DNA of 64,000 nucleotides from Streptomyces sp. TSRI0281. GTDB taxonomy: Bacteria > Actinomycetota > Actinomycetes > Streptomycetales > Streptomycetaceae. The DNA lies in the NCBI RefSeq assembly GCF_001905125.1, contig NZ_LWLE01000034.1, positions 509,734 through 573,733 of the forward strand, given 5' to 3'. Shown here one piece after another: positions 23,292 to 31,758 of this stretch; within the stretch, counting starts at the first letter, position 1; each line of letters begins with the position of its first letter. The position numbers were made by a program, and so were the translations under genes. The notes below the pieces were generated by a model that was not told the origin of the DNA, searched no databases, and saw only the letters and a list, made by a program, of their open reading frames with translations.

Positions 23292-23825
23292 ATGAATGAG
23301 AGGGCAGCGGCACCCGGGGCACTCGTCCTGATCGAGGACCTGGTCAACACGCTGAACATCGAGACCGGCGTCGACACCCTCGGCACGGCGGACGGCCGCG
23401 CCCCGTTCGGCCTCACCGAGGCCGAGGCGCCCGGCGCCCGGGACCTGCGCGAGGCGCTGCGCCGCGCCTGTCTGGCCCACGCGGGCCACCGGCTGCCCGA
23501 GAGCGCCCCGGAGCCGCCCCCGCTCGACGAACTGCTGGCCGCCGCGCCCCTGCGGGTGACGGTCGACGCCGAGGGCGCGGCGGCACTCCGGCCCGCTGTC
23601 GGGCCCCCGGACTCCACGGCCCTGACCGCCCTCACCGCCGGTGTCGCGCAGGCCGTCGCCGCCGCGGCGGCCGACGGAACCTGGATGCGGCTCAAGGCGT
23701 GCGAGGCGGAGGACTGCCACTGGGTCTACTACGACCGCAGCCCGGCGGGGCGGCGCCGCTGGTGCTCCATGTCGGTGTGCGGGGCCCGCGCCAAGATGCG
23801 TACCTACCGCGCCAGGCGCGCCTGA
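23292..23825 (+). CDS. CGNR zinc-finger regulator (ABATE domain)
   Basis: A 177-residue protein. The N-terminal two-thirds is the ABATE-like stress domain (LVLIEDLVNTLNIETG). The C-terminus is the CGNR zinc finger: C-E-A-E-D-C-H-W-V-YYDRS, then RRRWCSMSVCGARAKMRTYR, with four cysteines to bind zinc and basic residues to bind DNA. The ATG at 23292 has no ribosome site, but TAACGT lies 7 nt upstream, so the mRNA is probably leaderless. Likely controls itself and the divergent VOC gene. Confidence 0.88.
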   Translation: MNERAAAPGALVLIEDLVNTLNIETGVDTLGTADGRAPFGLTEAEAPGARDLREALRRACLAHAGHRLPESAPEPPPLDELLAAAPLRVTVDAEGAAALRPAVGPPDSTALTALTAGVAQAVAAAAADGTWMRLKACEAEDCHWVYYDRSPAGRRRWCSMSVCGARAKMRTYRARRA

Positions 23826-23859
23826 GGGCTGTCCCCGTCAGGGATCACGGGACAGCCCT
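23825..23859. terminator. Hairpin between CGNR gene and sugar dehydrogenase
   Basis: AGGGCTGTCCC (23825-23835) pairs perfectly with GGGACAGCCCT (23849-23859). It overlaps the last base of the CGNR stop codon and serves two convergent genes. Confidence 0.85.
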
Positions 23860-23898
23860 TAGTCAAGACCGTGCCGCCGTGCCGCCGTGCCGCCGGGC

Positions 23899-25242
23899 TC
23901 AGGCCCTCGGGCGGCCCATCGCCCGGTACGTCCAGCCGGCCCCGCGCCACACCTCGCTGTCCAGCGCGTTGCGGCCGTCCAGGATGATCCGGTGGGTCAC
24001 GGCCTCGCCCAGCGCCGCCGGGTCCAGCTCGCGGAACTCGCGCCACTCCGTGAGGTGCAGCACCACATCCGCGCCGCGCACCGCCTCCAGTGCCGAGTCC
24101 GCGTAGCCGAGCGTCGGGAACAGCCGCCGGGCGTTGTCCATGCCCTTGGGGTCGAAGACCGTGACCTGGCCGCCCTGGAGGTGGATCTGTCCGGCCACGT
24201 TCAGCGCGGGGGAGTCCCGTACGTCGTCGGAGTCCGGCTTGAACGTCGCGCCGAGCACCGCCACCCGCTTGCCCAGGAACGAATCGCCGCCCACCGCCTC
24301 CCGGGCGAGCTCCACCATGTGGCCGCGGCGCCGCATGTTGATGGAGTCGACCTCGCGGAGGAAGGTCAGCGCCTGGTCCGCGCCCAGCTCACCGGCGCGC
24401 GCCATGAACGCCCGGATGTCCTTGGGCAGACAGCCGCCGCCGAACCCGATCCCGGCCCGCAGGAACTTCTTCCCGATCCGCTCGTCGTGCCCGATGGCCT
24501 CGGCCAGCTTCACCACATCGCCGTCGGCGGCCTCGCAGACCTCGGCCATGGCGTTGATGAACGAGATCTTGGTCGCCAGGAACGAGTTGGCGGAGGTCTT
24601 CACCAGCTCGGCGGTCGGGAAGTCGGTCACCACGAACGGCGATCCCTCGGCGACCGGTACCGCGTACACCTCGCGCAGCAGCTTCTCGGCGCTCTCGCTC
24701 TCCACCCCGACCACGATCCGGTCGGGGTGCAGGGTGTCCTTCACGGCGAAGCCCTCGCGCAGGAACTCCGGATTCCAGGCCAGCTCCGCGGCCGTGCCCA
24801 CCGGCGCCAGCTCCGCGAGCCGGGCCGCGAGCCGGGCGGCGGAACCCACCGGCACGGTCGACTTCCCGACGACGAGGGCGGGCCGGGTGAGCTGGGGCGC
24901 GAGCGACTCGAAGGCGCTGTCCACATAGCTCATGTCGCAGGCGTACTCGCCGTGCTTCTGCGGGGTGTTCACACAGACGAAGTGCACATCACCGAAGGCG
25001 CCGACCTCCTCCCAGGAGGTGGTGAACCGCAGCCGTCCGGTGGAGCCCTCGATGCCCTCGACGTGCTTCTGGAGGATCTCTTCGAGCCCGGGTTCGTACA
25101 TCGGTACCCGGCCGGCCGAGAGCAGCGCGATCTTCTCCGGTACGACATCGAGGCCGAGCACGTCGAAGCCCAGCTCCGCCATGGCCGCAGCATGGGTGGC
25201 ACCGAGGTAGCCGGTGCCGATCACAGTGATCCTGAGGGCCAT
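23899..25242 (-). CDS. UDP-glucose/GDP-mannose 6-dehydrogenase family
   Basis: A 447-residue NAD-dependent enzyme that oxidises a nucleotide sugar twice to the uronic acid. N-terminal Rossmann motif VIGTGYLGATHAAAMAELGF (residues 7-26), central KTSANSFLATKISFINAMAE, catalytic cysteine C271 in GFGGGCLPKD, and the C-terminal domain GATFKPDSDDVRDSPALN. Closest in pattern to bacterial UDP-glucose dehydrogenases. AGGAGC lies 7 nt before the ATG at 25242. The product (UDP-glucuronate) would feed wall or capsule polymers, consistent with the glycosyltransferase and LCP genes downstream. Confidence 0.92.
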   Translation of the reverse strand: MALRITVIGTGYLGATHAAAMAELGFDVLGLDVVPEKIALLSAGRVPMYEPGLEEILQKHVEGIEGSTGRLRFTTSWEEVGAFGDVHFVCVNTPQKHGEYACDMSYVDSAFESLAPQLTRPALVVGKSTVPVGSAARLAARLAELAPVGTAAELAWNPEFLREGFAVKDTLHPDRIVVGVESESAEKLLREVYAVPVAEGSPFVVTDFPTAELVKTSANSFLATKISFINAMAEVCEAADGDVVKLAEAIGHDERIGKKFLRAGIGFGGGCLPKDIRAFMARAGELGADQALTFLREVDSINMRRRGHMVELAREAVGGDSFLGKRVAVLGATFKPDSDDVRDSPALNVAGQIHLQGGQVTVFDPKGMDNARRLFPTLGYADSALEAVRGADVVLHLTEWREFRELDPAALGEAVTHRIILDGRNALDSEVWRGAGWTYRAMGRPRA

Positions 25243-25451
25243 GAAGTGCTCCTGGAAGATACGGACGGGCGTGCGGAGCCGAGCATAGTCGGGCCCTCCG
25301 GCCGCGGAATTCCCGTCTCCCTTTGCCGGGAATGCCCTGTATGCCCCACCCCTGTCGTGAAGCTCACGTGTCATGCGCGTAGGCCATCGAGCGGGCTGAC
25401 CACTAAAATTGGGTTACTTAACGGTAGTTAGCACCTTGGGGAGTGAGCGTC

Positions 25452-26609
25452 TTGGCGGGTTCGACCGATTTCGACCTGTACCGTCCGGCCGAGGAGCACG
25501 ACATGCTCCGCGAAACGATCCGTTCGCTCGCCGAGGCGAAGATCGCCCCGTTCGCCGCAGCCGTGGACGAGGAGGGCCGCTTCCCGCAGGAGGCGCTGGA
25601 CGCTCTGGTCGCCTCGGACCTGCACGCCGTCCACGTCCCGGAGGAGTACGGCGGCGCCGGCGCGGACGCGCTGGCGACGGTCATCGTGATCGAGGAGGTG
25701 GCCCGCGCCTGCGCGTCCTCCTCCCTCATCCCGGCCGTGAACAAGCTGGGCTCGCTCCCGGTGATCCTCTCCGGCTCCGAGGCGCTGAAGAAGAAGTACC
25801 TGGGCCCGCTCGCCAAGGGCGACGCGATGTTCTCGTACGCCCTCTCCGAGCCGGACGCGGGATCGGACGCGGCGGGCATGAAGACCAAGGCCGTCCGCGA
25901 CGGTGACTTCTGGGTCCTCAACGGGGTGAAGCGCTGGATCACCAACGCGGGCGTCTCCGAGTACTACACGGTCATGGCCGTCACCGACCCGACCAAGCGC
26001 TCCAAGGGCATCTCGGCGTTCGTCGTCGAGAAGTCGGACGAGGGCGTCTCCTTCGGTGCCCCGGAGCGGAAGCTCGGCATCAAGGGCTCCCCGACCCGTG
26101 AGGTCTACCTCGACAACGTCCGCATCCCCGCCGACCGCATGATCGGCGAGGAGGGCACCGGCTTCGCCACCGCGATGAAGACCCTGGACCACACCCGCAT
26201 CACGATCGCGGCCCAGGCCATCGGCATCGCCCAGGGCGCCCTGGACTACGCCAAGGGCTACGTCAAGGAGCGCAAGCAGTTCGGCAAGCCGATCGCCGAC
26301 TTCCAGGGCATCCAGTTCATGCTCGCCGACATGGCGATGAAGCTGGAGGCGGCCCGGCAGCTCACCTACGCGGCGGCCGCGAAGTCCGAGCGCCTCGACA
26401 GCGACCTCACGTTCTTCGGCGCCGCGGCCAAGTGCTTCGCCTCCGACGTGGCGATGGAGGTCACCACGGACGCGGTCCAGTTGCTCGGCGGCTACGGCTA
26501 CACGCGGGACTACCCGGTGGAGCGGATGATGCGCGACGCGAAGATCACGCAGATCTACGAAGGCACGAATCAGGTTCAGCGGATCGTGATGGCCCGCAAC
26601 CTGCCGTAG
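25452..26609 (+). CDS. Acyl-CoA dehydrogenase
   Basis: A 385-residue flavoenzyme of the short/medium-chain acyl-CoA dehydrogenase group. FAD and substrate signatures: ALSEPDAGSDAAGMKTKAV (about residues 129-147), GVKRWITNAGVSEYYTVMAV, QAIGIAQGALDYAKGYVKER, and the catalytic-glutamate end ITQIYEGTNQVQRIVMARNL. I chose the TTG at 25452 because GGGGAG (25438-25443) is 8 nt upstream; a GTG at 25443 would have no ribosome site and adds three residues. The 200-nt upstream gap is AT-richer (ACTAAAATTGGGTTACTTAA) and probably holds its promoter. Confidence 0.93.
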   Translation: MAGSTDFDLYRPAEEHDMLRETIRSLAEAKIAPFAAAVDEEGRFPQEALDALVASDLHAVHVPEEYGGAGADALATVIVIEEVARACASSSLIPAVNKLGSLPVILSGSEALKKKYLGPLAKGDAMFSYALSEPDAGSDAAGMKTKAVRDGDFWVLNGVKRWITNAGVSEYYTVMAVTDPTKRSKGISAFVVEKSDEGVSFGAPERKLGIKGSPTREVYLDNVRIPADRMIGEEGTGFATAMKTLDHTRITIAAQAIGIAQGALDYAKGYVKERKQFGKPIADFQGIQFMLADMAMKLEAARQLTYAAAAKSERLDSDLTFFGAAAKCFASDVAMEVTTDAVQLLGGYGYTRDYPVERMMRDAKITQIYEGTNQVQRIVMARNLP

Positions 26610-26611
26610 CA

Positions 26612-26691
26612 CTCCAGCCGCAGCGCCCTCCAGCCGCAGCGCCCTCCAGCCGCAGCGCCCTCGTGCCGTAGCGCCCTCGTACCGCGGCACG
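26612..26691. repeat. 16-bp tandem repeat after the acyl-CoA dehydrogenase
   Basis: Five 16-bp units start at 26612, 26628, 26644, 26660 and 26676; the first three are identical (CTCCAGCCGCAGCGCC), the last two diverged. Non-coding. Confidence 0.85.
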
Positions 26692-26716
26692 AGGGCAGTC
26701 GCCGGGCAGTCACGGC

Positions 26717-26747
26717 GAGAGGGGCGTCCCCACGGGGCGCCCCTCTC
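26717..26747. terminator. Hairpin between acyl-CoA dehydrogenase and LCP gene
   Basis: GAGAGGGGCG (26717-26726) pairs with CGCCCCTCTC (26738-26747), loop 11 nt, between two convergent genes. Confidence 0.8.
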
Positions 26748-26800
26748 CTGTCGGCAGCGTCCGGGAGGGCGGCCGGCCGCCCCCACCGCGCCGTCGGCCG

Positions 26801-28099
26801 TCAGTTACCGGTGACGGTGACCTTCTCGTCGTTCTTCAGCTGCTGGACGAGCTGCTTGACCTTCTCCTTGTCCCAGACCAGGTTCCCGCCGATGCTGCCC
26901 GAGATCGGCATGTTCATCGACGTACCGTCGCCGCCCGTGACGCCCTTCATCGCGAAGAACATCTGGCTCAGGGACCAGAGCGACATGTCCTTGTCGACGA
27001 TCAGGGTGTCCAGGCCCGCGCCCATCGTCGGGTACAGCTTGAACGGGTTGATGATCGTGGACGGGGTCGCGGTCTGGCTCGCCAGCGCCGCGAGGAACTT
27101 CTGCTGGTTCTTCGTACGGTCGAGGTCGCTGCCCGCGAACGCGTACCGGGTGCGGACGAAGGCGAGGGACTGCTCGCCGTTCAGCGTCTGCTTGCCCGCC
27201 TGGAAGTCGGCGCCGGACTTCTTGTCCTTGAACGCCTTGGGGATGTCCAACTCCACCCCGCCGATTGCGTCCACGATCTTGGCGAAGCCGCCGAAGCCGA
27301 TCTCGACGTAGTGGTCGATGCGCAGCCCGGTGTTGAACTCGACGGTCCGCACCAGCAGTTCGGGGCCGTCCTCGGCGTACGCCGCGTTCAGCTTCACGGT
27401 CCGGCCCCTGCCCGGGTACTTCTTGCCCGACTCCGAGCCCACGAACGAGGGGATCTCGACGTTCGAGTCACGCGGCAGGGAGACCAGCGTCGGGCCGTCG
27501 GACCCGTCGTGCAGGATCATCATCGAGTCGGTCCGCTTGCCCTCGGCGGAACCGGTGTGGAGCTTCTTCTTGTCCTCGGCGGTCATCCCCGCGCGGCTGT
27601 CGGAGCCGACGATCAGGTAGTTCGTGCCGTCGCCGCCCTCGGGCCGCTCGATGACCTTGGAGAGGTCGACCTCGCGCTTCAGCTTGGAGTCGGCCCAGAA
27701 GTACGTGGAGATGGAGACGGCGAGCACGACGACCACCAGGGTCAGCGCGCCGATCTTGATCCGCCGGCGCCAGTCGGGAGCGGGGCGGCCCTGGACGTAA
27801 CCACCGTCGCCCCCGCCACCGCCACCGCCGCCGCGCCGTCCGCCGCCGTGGCCGGAGCCGTTGCCGCCGCCGTATACCTGGCCCGTGTTGTAACCGTTGT
27901 CGTAGGCGGAATCACCTTCGCGGCCGCCGTAGCGGTCGTCGTACCCCTGGCCCTGCGGCGGTACCTGCGGTGCCCGCGGCGGGGCCGGTCGACGCTGGAT
28001 GTGCGGCATCGCGCGGGCGCTCTCGGGCTGGGGGCCTGAGCTGCCCTGCCCGTAGCGGTCGCTGCGGTCGCCGGTCCGTCGATCGGGCCAATCGTTCAT
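26801..28099 (-). CDS. LytR-CpsA-Psr (LCP) protein 1
   Basis: A 432-residue LCP-family protein, predicted to attach an undecaprenyl-linked glycopolymer to peptidoglycan on the outside of the membrane. Residues 1-112 form a long cytoplasmic Gly/Tyr/Pro-rich tail with a run of glycines, residues 115-134 the single membrane helix, then the catalytic domain: IVGSDSRAGM (165-171), a Met/Ile-rich RTDSMMILH, TLVSLPRDSNVEIP, VKLNAAYAEDGPELLVRTVE and FVRTRYAFAGSDLDRTKNQQ with the conserved Asp/Arg pyrophosphate-binding residues. No LytR_C domain. ATG at 28099 (MNDWPDRR); no ribosome site, CACACT lies 7 nt upstream. Confidence 0.92.
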   Translation of the reverse strand: MNDWPDRRTGDRSDRYGQGSSGPQPESARAMPHIQRRPAPPRAPQVPPQGQGYDDRYGGREGDSAYDNGYNTGQVYGGGNGSGHGGGRRGGGGGGGGDGGYVQGRPAPDWRRRIKIGALTLVVVVLAVSISTYFWADSKLKREVDLSKVIERPEGGDGTNYLIVGSDSRAGMTAEDKKKLHTGSAEGKRTDSMMILHDGSDGPTLVSLPRDSNVEIPSFVGSESGKKYPGRGRTVKLNAAYAEDGPELLVRTVEFNTGLRIDHYVEIGFGGFAKIVDAIGGVELDIPKAFKDKKSGADFQAGKQTLNGEQSLAFVRTRYAFAGSDLDRTKNQQKFLAALASQTATPSTIINPFKLYPTMGAGLDTLIVDKDMSLWSLSQMFFAMKGVTGGDGTSMNMPISGSIGGNLVWDKEKVKQLVQQLKNDEKVTVTGN

Positions 28100-28204
28100 G
28101 CCGACCAGTGTGCCGCCCCGGCCCATCGGTATTACAGGGTGTAGGGGAAATCGGTCCAGGGATGTTGCGAAGCTGATGCATTCCGCGCTGCCCAAGCCCG
28201 CGCA

Positions 28205-28210
28205 TAAGGT
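28205..28210 (+). promoter_or_regulatory. -10 element of probable leaderless thioesterase promoter
   Basis: TAAGGT ends 7 nt before the ATG at 28218. TTCCGC at 28181-28186 gives an 18-bp spacer but a poor -35 match. Confidence 0.45.
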
Positions 28211-28217
28211 GGAGGGC

Positions 28218-28766
28218 ATGACAGATCAGGCCCCACGCCCGGAGGGCGAGATTCCGGGCAAGTCGACCGCGGCTTCCCGGACCACCCTCAGCCACATCAT
28301 GACCGGCAACGACACCAACCTGCTGGGTACGGTGCACGGTGGCGTGATCATGAAACTGGTCGATGACGCGGCGGGCGCCGTGGCCGGCCGGCACTCCGGC
28401 GGACCGGCCGTGACGGCGTCGATGGACGAGATGGTCTTCCTGGAGCCGGTCCGCGTCGGTGACCTCGTTCACGTACGCGCCCAGGTGAACTGGACCGGCC
28501 GGTCCTCGATGGAGGTCGGGGTCCGGGTGATGGCCGAGCGCTGGAACGAGTCGACCCCCGCCCAGCAGGTCGGCAGCGCCTATCTGGTGTTCGCGGCGGT
28601 CGACGGGGACGGCAAGCCGCGCGCCGTACCGCACGTGATCCCCGAGACGGAGCGTGACAAGCGGCGCTACCAGGAGGCCCAGATCCGGCGTACGCACCGG
28701 CTGGCCCGGCGCCGCGCGATCAAGGAACTGCGCGAGAGGCGCGTGGCCGACGGTATCGACGACTGA
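28218..28766 (+). CDS. Acyl-CoA thioesterase (hotdog fold)
   Basis: A 182-residue cytosolic hotdog thioesterase of the BFIT/YciA type. Key segments: LSHIMTGNDTNLLGTVHGGV, with the conserved asparagine, histidine and glycines, IMKLVDDAAGAVAGRH, and VFLEPVRVGDLVHVRAQVNW. The C-terminal 35 residues are a basic helical tail (RRYQEAQIRRTHRLARRRAI). It hydrolyses acyl-CoA; chain-length preference cannot be read. It is divergent from LCP protein 1. The GGAGGG before the ATG is too close to serve as a good ribosome site. Confidence 0.9.
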   Translation: MTDQAPRPEGEIPGKSTAASRTTLSHIMTGNDTNLLGTVHGGVIMKLVDDAAGAVAGRHSGGPAVTASMDEMVFLEPVRVGDLVHVRAQVNWTGRSSMEVGVRVMAERWNESTPAQQVGSAYLVFAAVDGDGKPRAVPHVIPETERDKRRYQEAQIRRTHRLARRRAIKELRERRVADGIDD

Positions 28767-28914
28767 GCGCGTGGCCGGCGGTGTCGGCGACTGAGCTCAT
28801 GGCCGGCGGGCTTGATCGGTCAAGCCCGTCCGGCGATCGAGGACAGGGCGTCGCCGTGGGCCGTGTGACCCGGTGAACGGACGCGGCCCCTCCCGCGCCG
28901 GCCAGCCGTCACCG

Positions 28915-30402
28915 TCATGGGCAGACGACCTCGTCCCCCGTCACCGCGCCGAACCTGCCCTGCTGCGGGCTCTCCGCCCGCACCCGCTGCACCGTGCCGA
29001 AGTCCGAGCCCGCCGTCACCTTCATCGTGCCGCCCTGCCCCTGCACCGCCCTCAGCTCGCTCCCCGGCAGCGCGGCGGCCAGGGACCTCGCCGACCGGTC
29101 CCACCGGGGGTCGAACGTCACCAGCGTCCGCCGCAGGTCGCGCAGCTCCCCGTTGAGCGGGGCGCGGGTGGTGTCGAAGCCGGTGGCGCGCAGCGCGTCG
29201 TCCATCTCCTTGCCGAGGCCGTCCTTCGGAGTCCCGTTGTAGACCTGCACCCGGATCTGCTGCGGTGCCACATCGACGAGCGCCCCCTTCGGCTTCTGCG
29301 GCCCGCCCACCTTCCGCGAGGCGAGCGGCTTGTCCTCGCGCAGCGCCCGGAACAGCTTCTTCGACTTCTTCGCGTCCCACTGCACGGTGGAACCGATGCC
29401 CTTGACCGGGAAGCTGACGTTCCCGACCGGTACGGAGGTGAACTCCGACGACGCCGGGCTGAAGCCGCGCATCGCCTTGCCGAGCGTCAGCATCTGTTCC
29501 GTACCGAACCCCTTGTCGGCCCGGACCGAGCCGAGCATCGAGGAGGAGACCCGCTGGAACCTCACCGGGTTCAACAGCACCCCGCTGCTGGTCGCCTGCT
29601 TGATCAGCGCCGCGATGAACTTCTGCTGGCGCTGCATCCGGCCCAGGTCGGAGGCCCCGTCGATGTGCCGGGAACGTACGTACTGAAGGGCCTGACCGCC
29701 GTCCAGCTCATGGGTGCCCGCGGCCAGGTCGAGACCGGTGTACGAGTCCTTCATCGGCCCGGCCGTGCAGATCTTCACCCCGCCCACGGCGTCGACCGTC
29801 TTCATGAAGCTGGTGAAGTCGACCTCCAGATAGTGATCGACCTTGACACCGGTCATGTGCTCGACGGTCCGTACGGTCAGGGTCGGTCCGCCCTCCGCGT
29901 AGGCGGCGTTCAGTTTCACCGGGTGGGTGGCGTGGTGCTTGCCCGTGTTCCGGTCGGTGTGCGCGGGGATCTCGGCGTAACTGTCGCGCGGGAGGCTGAC
30001 GACGCTCGCCCGCTCCTTGTCGGCCGACAGATGGACCAGCATGATCGTGTCGGTGCAGTGGCAGGGGGCGCCGCCCAGCCGGTACTTCGTCTTCTCGGCC
30101 TCGGTGATCTTTTCCCGGCCGTCGGTCCCGACCAGGAGCAGATTCATGCCGTGCCCCGCCGCGGGCCGGTTCTTCATGTCCTTGAAGGGGTCGACGCGGT
30201 CGATTCCGGTTTCCAGCCCGCTCACCACCGCATGGCCGATCCCGCCCGCGCCGAGCACGAGCACGGACAGGCCCGTGGCCACCCGCATGCCCCAGCGGGG
30301 CCGCTCGTCCTGCTTCCGGGTCCGGGGTCGGCGCGCCGGTCTGGCCTGCGGGGGAGTGGTGCGGGGGTGCGGCGATCGGGACGATCGGTGAGGCGTGGGC
30401 AC
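28915..30402 (-). CDS. LCP protein 2 with C-terminal LytR_C domain
   Basis: A 495-residue LCP protein. GTG chosen at 30402 because GGAGGTG lies 7 nt upstream; the ATG at 30444 gives an Arg/Pro-rich extension without a site. Short basic cytoplasmic part, membrane helix about residues 39-60, LCP domain (LLLVGTDGREK, DTIMLVHLSADKERASVV, SLPRDSYAEIP, VKLNAAYAEGGPTLTVRTVE, YVRSRHIDGASDLGRMQRQQ), then LytR_C (IRVQVYNGTPKDGLGKEM through FDPRWDRSARSLAAALPG). The loop GGAPCHCTDT with two near-adjacent cysteines is unusual for the family. Convergent with the thioesterase and divergent from the glycosyltransferase. Confidence 0.92.
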   Translation of the reverse strand: MPTPHRSSRSPHPRTTPPQARPARRPRTRKQDERPRWGMRVATGLSVLVLGAGGIGHAVVSGLETGIDRVDPFKDMKNRPAAGHGMNLLLVGTDGREKITEAEKTKYRLGGAPCHCTDTIMLVHLSADKERASVVSLPRDSYAEIPAHTDRNTGKHHATHPVKLNAAYAEGGPTLTVRTVEHMTGVKVDHYLEVDFTSFMKTVDAVGGVKICTAGPMKDSYTGLDLAAGTHELDGGQALQYVRSRHIDGASDLGRMQRQQKFIAALIKQATSSGVLLNPVRFQRVSSSMLGSVRADKGFGTEQMLTLGKAMRGFSPASSEFTSVPVGNVSFPVKGIGSTVQWDAKKSKKLFRALREDKPLASRKVGGPQKPKGALVDVAPQQIRVQVYNGTPKDGLGKEMDDALRATGFDTTRAPLNGELRDLRRTLVTFDPRWDRSARSLAAALPGSELRAVQGQGGTMKVTAGSDFGTVQRVRAESPQQGRFGAVTGDEVVCP

Positions 30403-30583
30403 GGGGGGACACCTCCGCGGTGCAAGGGGGACCGTTCGCACCATAGGCCCATACGATCTGCGGAACGGGCCGCAACCCGTGGGGGCACGCCGCTATCCCC
30501 CATTCGCGGTAACGTGGCGGCCGAATAACGACGCCTCCCGGGGTGCGGAACCCCTGGCGCCCCCAGGACCACCCGAGGACCAC

Positions 30584-31606
30584 ATGCCTGCCGCGCAGCA
30601 CCCCGCCGTCTCCGTGATCATGCCGGTACTCAACGAGGAACGCCATCTCAGGAACGCGATCCGGCACATCCTGGAGCAGGAGTACGCCGGTGAGATGGAG
30701 GTCGTGATCGCGCTCGGCCCCTCCACGGACCGCACCGACGAGATCGCCGCGGAACTCGTCGCGGAGGACCCCCGGGTCCACACCGTCCCCAACCCCACCG
30801 GCCGCACCCCCGCCGCCCTCAACGCCGCGATCAAGGCCTCCAGCCACCCCGTCGTGGTGCGGGTCGACGGGCACGGGATGCTCTCGCCGAACTACATCGC
30901 GACCGCGGTCCGGCTGCTGGAGGAGACCGGGGCGCAGAACGTCGGCGGCATCATGCACGCCGAGGGCGAGAACGCCTGGGAGGACGCCGTCGCCGCCGCG
31001 ATGACCTCGAAGATCGGCGTCGGCAACGCGGCCTTCCACACGGGCGGCCAGGCGGGTCCGGCCGAGACGGTGTACCTGGGAGTCTTCCGCCGCGAGGCCC
31101 TGGAGCGGGCGGACGGCTACAACGTGGAGTTCATCCGCGCCCAGGACTGGGAGCTGAACTTCCGTATCCGTGAGGCGGGCGGCCTGATCTGGTTCTCGCC
31201 CGAGCTGAAGGTCCAGTACCGCCCGCGCCCCTCCATCAAGGCGCTCGCCAAGCAGTACAAGGACTACGGCCGCTGGCGCCACGTCGTCGCCCGCTACCAC
31301 GCGGGCTCGATCAACCTGCGCTACCTGGCCCCGCCGACGGCCGTCTGCGCCATCGCGGCGGGCATCGTGGTGGGCGCCGCCGTCACCCCGTGGGCCTTCG
31401 TCGTCCCGGCCGGTTACGTGGCGGCCATCGTCGCCGGGTCGCTGCCCGCCGGGAAGGGACTGTCGCTGAAGGCCCGCGCGCAGATCCCCCTCGCGCTGGC
31501 CACCATGCACATGTCCTGGGGCTACGGCTTCCTCACCAGCCCGCGCTCCCTGGCGAGGAAGGTCATCGCCAGCCGCCGCCCGGCGGCCCCCCGGCAGACG
31601 GTCTGA
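30584..31606 (+). CDS. Family 2 glycosyltransferase
   Basis: A 340-residue GT-A enzyme with a C-terminal membrane portion. Donor-binding start VSVIMPVLNEERHLRNAIRH (residues 9-28), metal motif VVRVDGHGMLSP (DGH in place of DxD), acceptor region AMTSKIGVGNAAFHTGG, and the catalytic EFIRAQDWELNFRIREAGG. After residue 240 two or three membrane helices follow (AVCAIAAGIVVGAAVTPWAF). The pattern is that of succinoglycan/ExoA-like transferases. GAGGAC lies just before the ATG at 30584. It ends at a very strong terminator. Likely builds part of the polymer that neighbouring LCP proteins ligate. Confidence 0.9.
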   Translation: MPAAQHPAVSVIMPVLNEERHLRNAIRHILEQEYAGEMEVVIALGPSTDRTDEIAAELVAEDPRVHTVPNPTGRTPAALNAAIKASSHPVVVRVDGHGMLSPNYIATAVRLLEETGAQNVGGIMHAEGENAWEDAVAAAMTSKIGVGNAAFHTGGQAGPAETVYLGVFRREALERADGYNVEFIRAQDWELNFRIREAGGLIWFSPELKVQYRPRPSIKALAKQYKDYGRWRHVVARYHAGSINLRYLAPPTAVCAIAAGIVVGAAVTPWAFVVPAGYVAAIVAGSLPAGKGLSLKARAQIPLALATMHMSWGYGFLTSPRSLARKVIASRRPAAPRQTV

Positions 31607-31700
31607 CGCGGCGCACGGCCCGCCCGCAGGGCGCCCCGCGGGCAGGCCGTGCGGACTTCTTCACCGCTGACGAGGCGCGGCGGACCTCTTCACCGCCGAC

Positions 31701-31742
31701 GACGGGAGGGGCCCCACCGATCACGGTGGGGCCCCTCCCGTC
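31701..31742. terminator. 18-bp perfect hairpin between glycosyltransferase and LCP 3
   Basis: 31701-31718 pairs perfectly with 31725-31742 (GACGGGAGGGGCCCCACC and its complement) with a closing G-C and a 4-nt loop, followed by TTCCGTTCC. The most stable hairpin in the window, placed between convergent genes. Confidence 0.92.
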
Positions 31743-31758
31743 GTTCCGTTCCGGCCGG

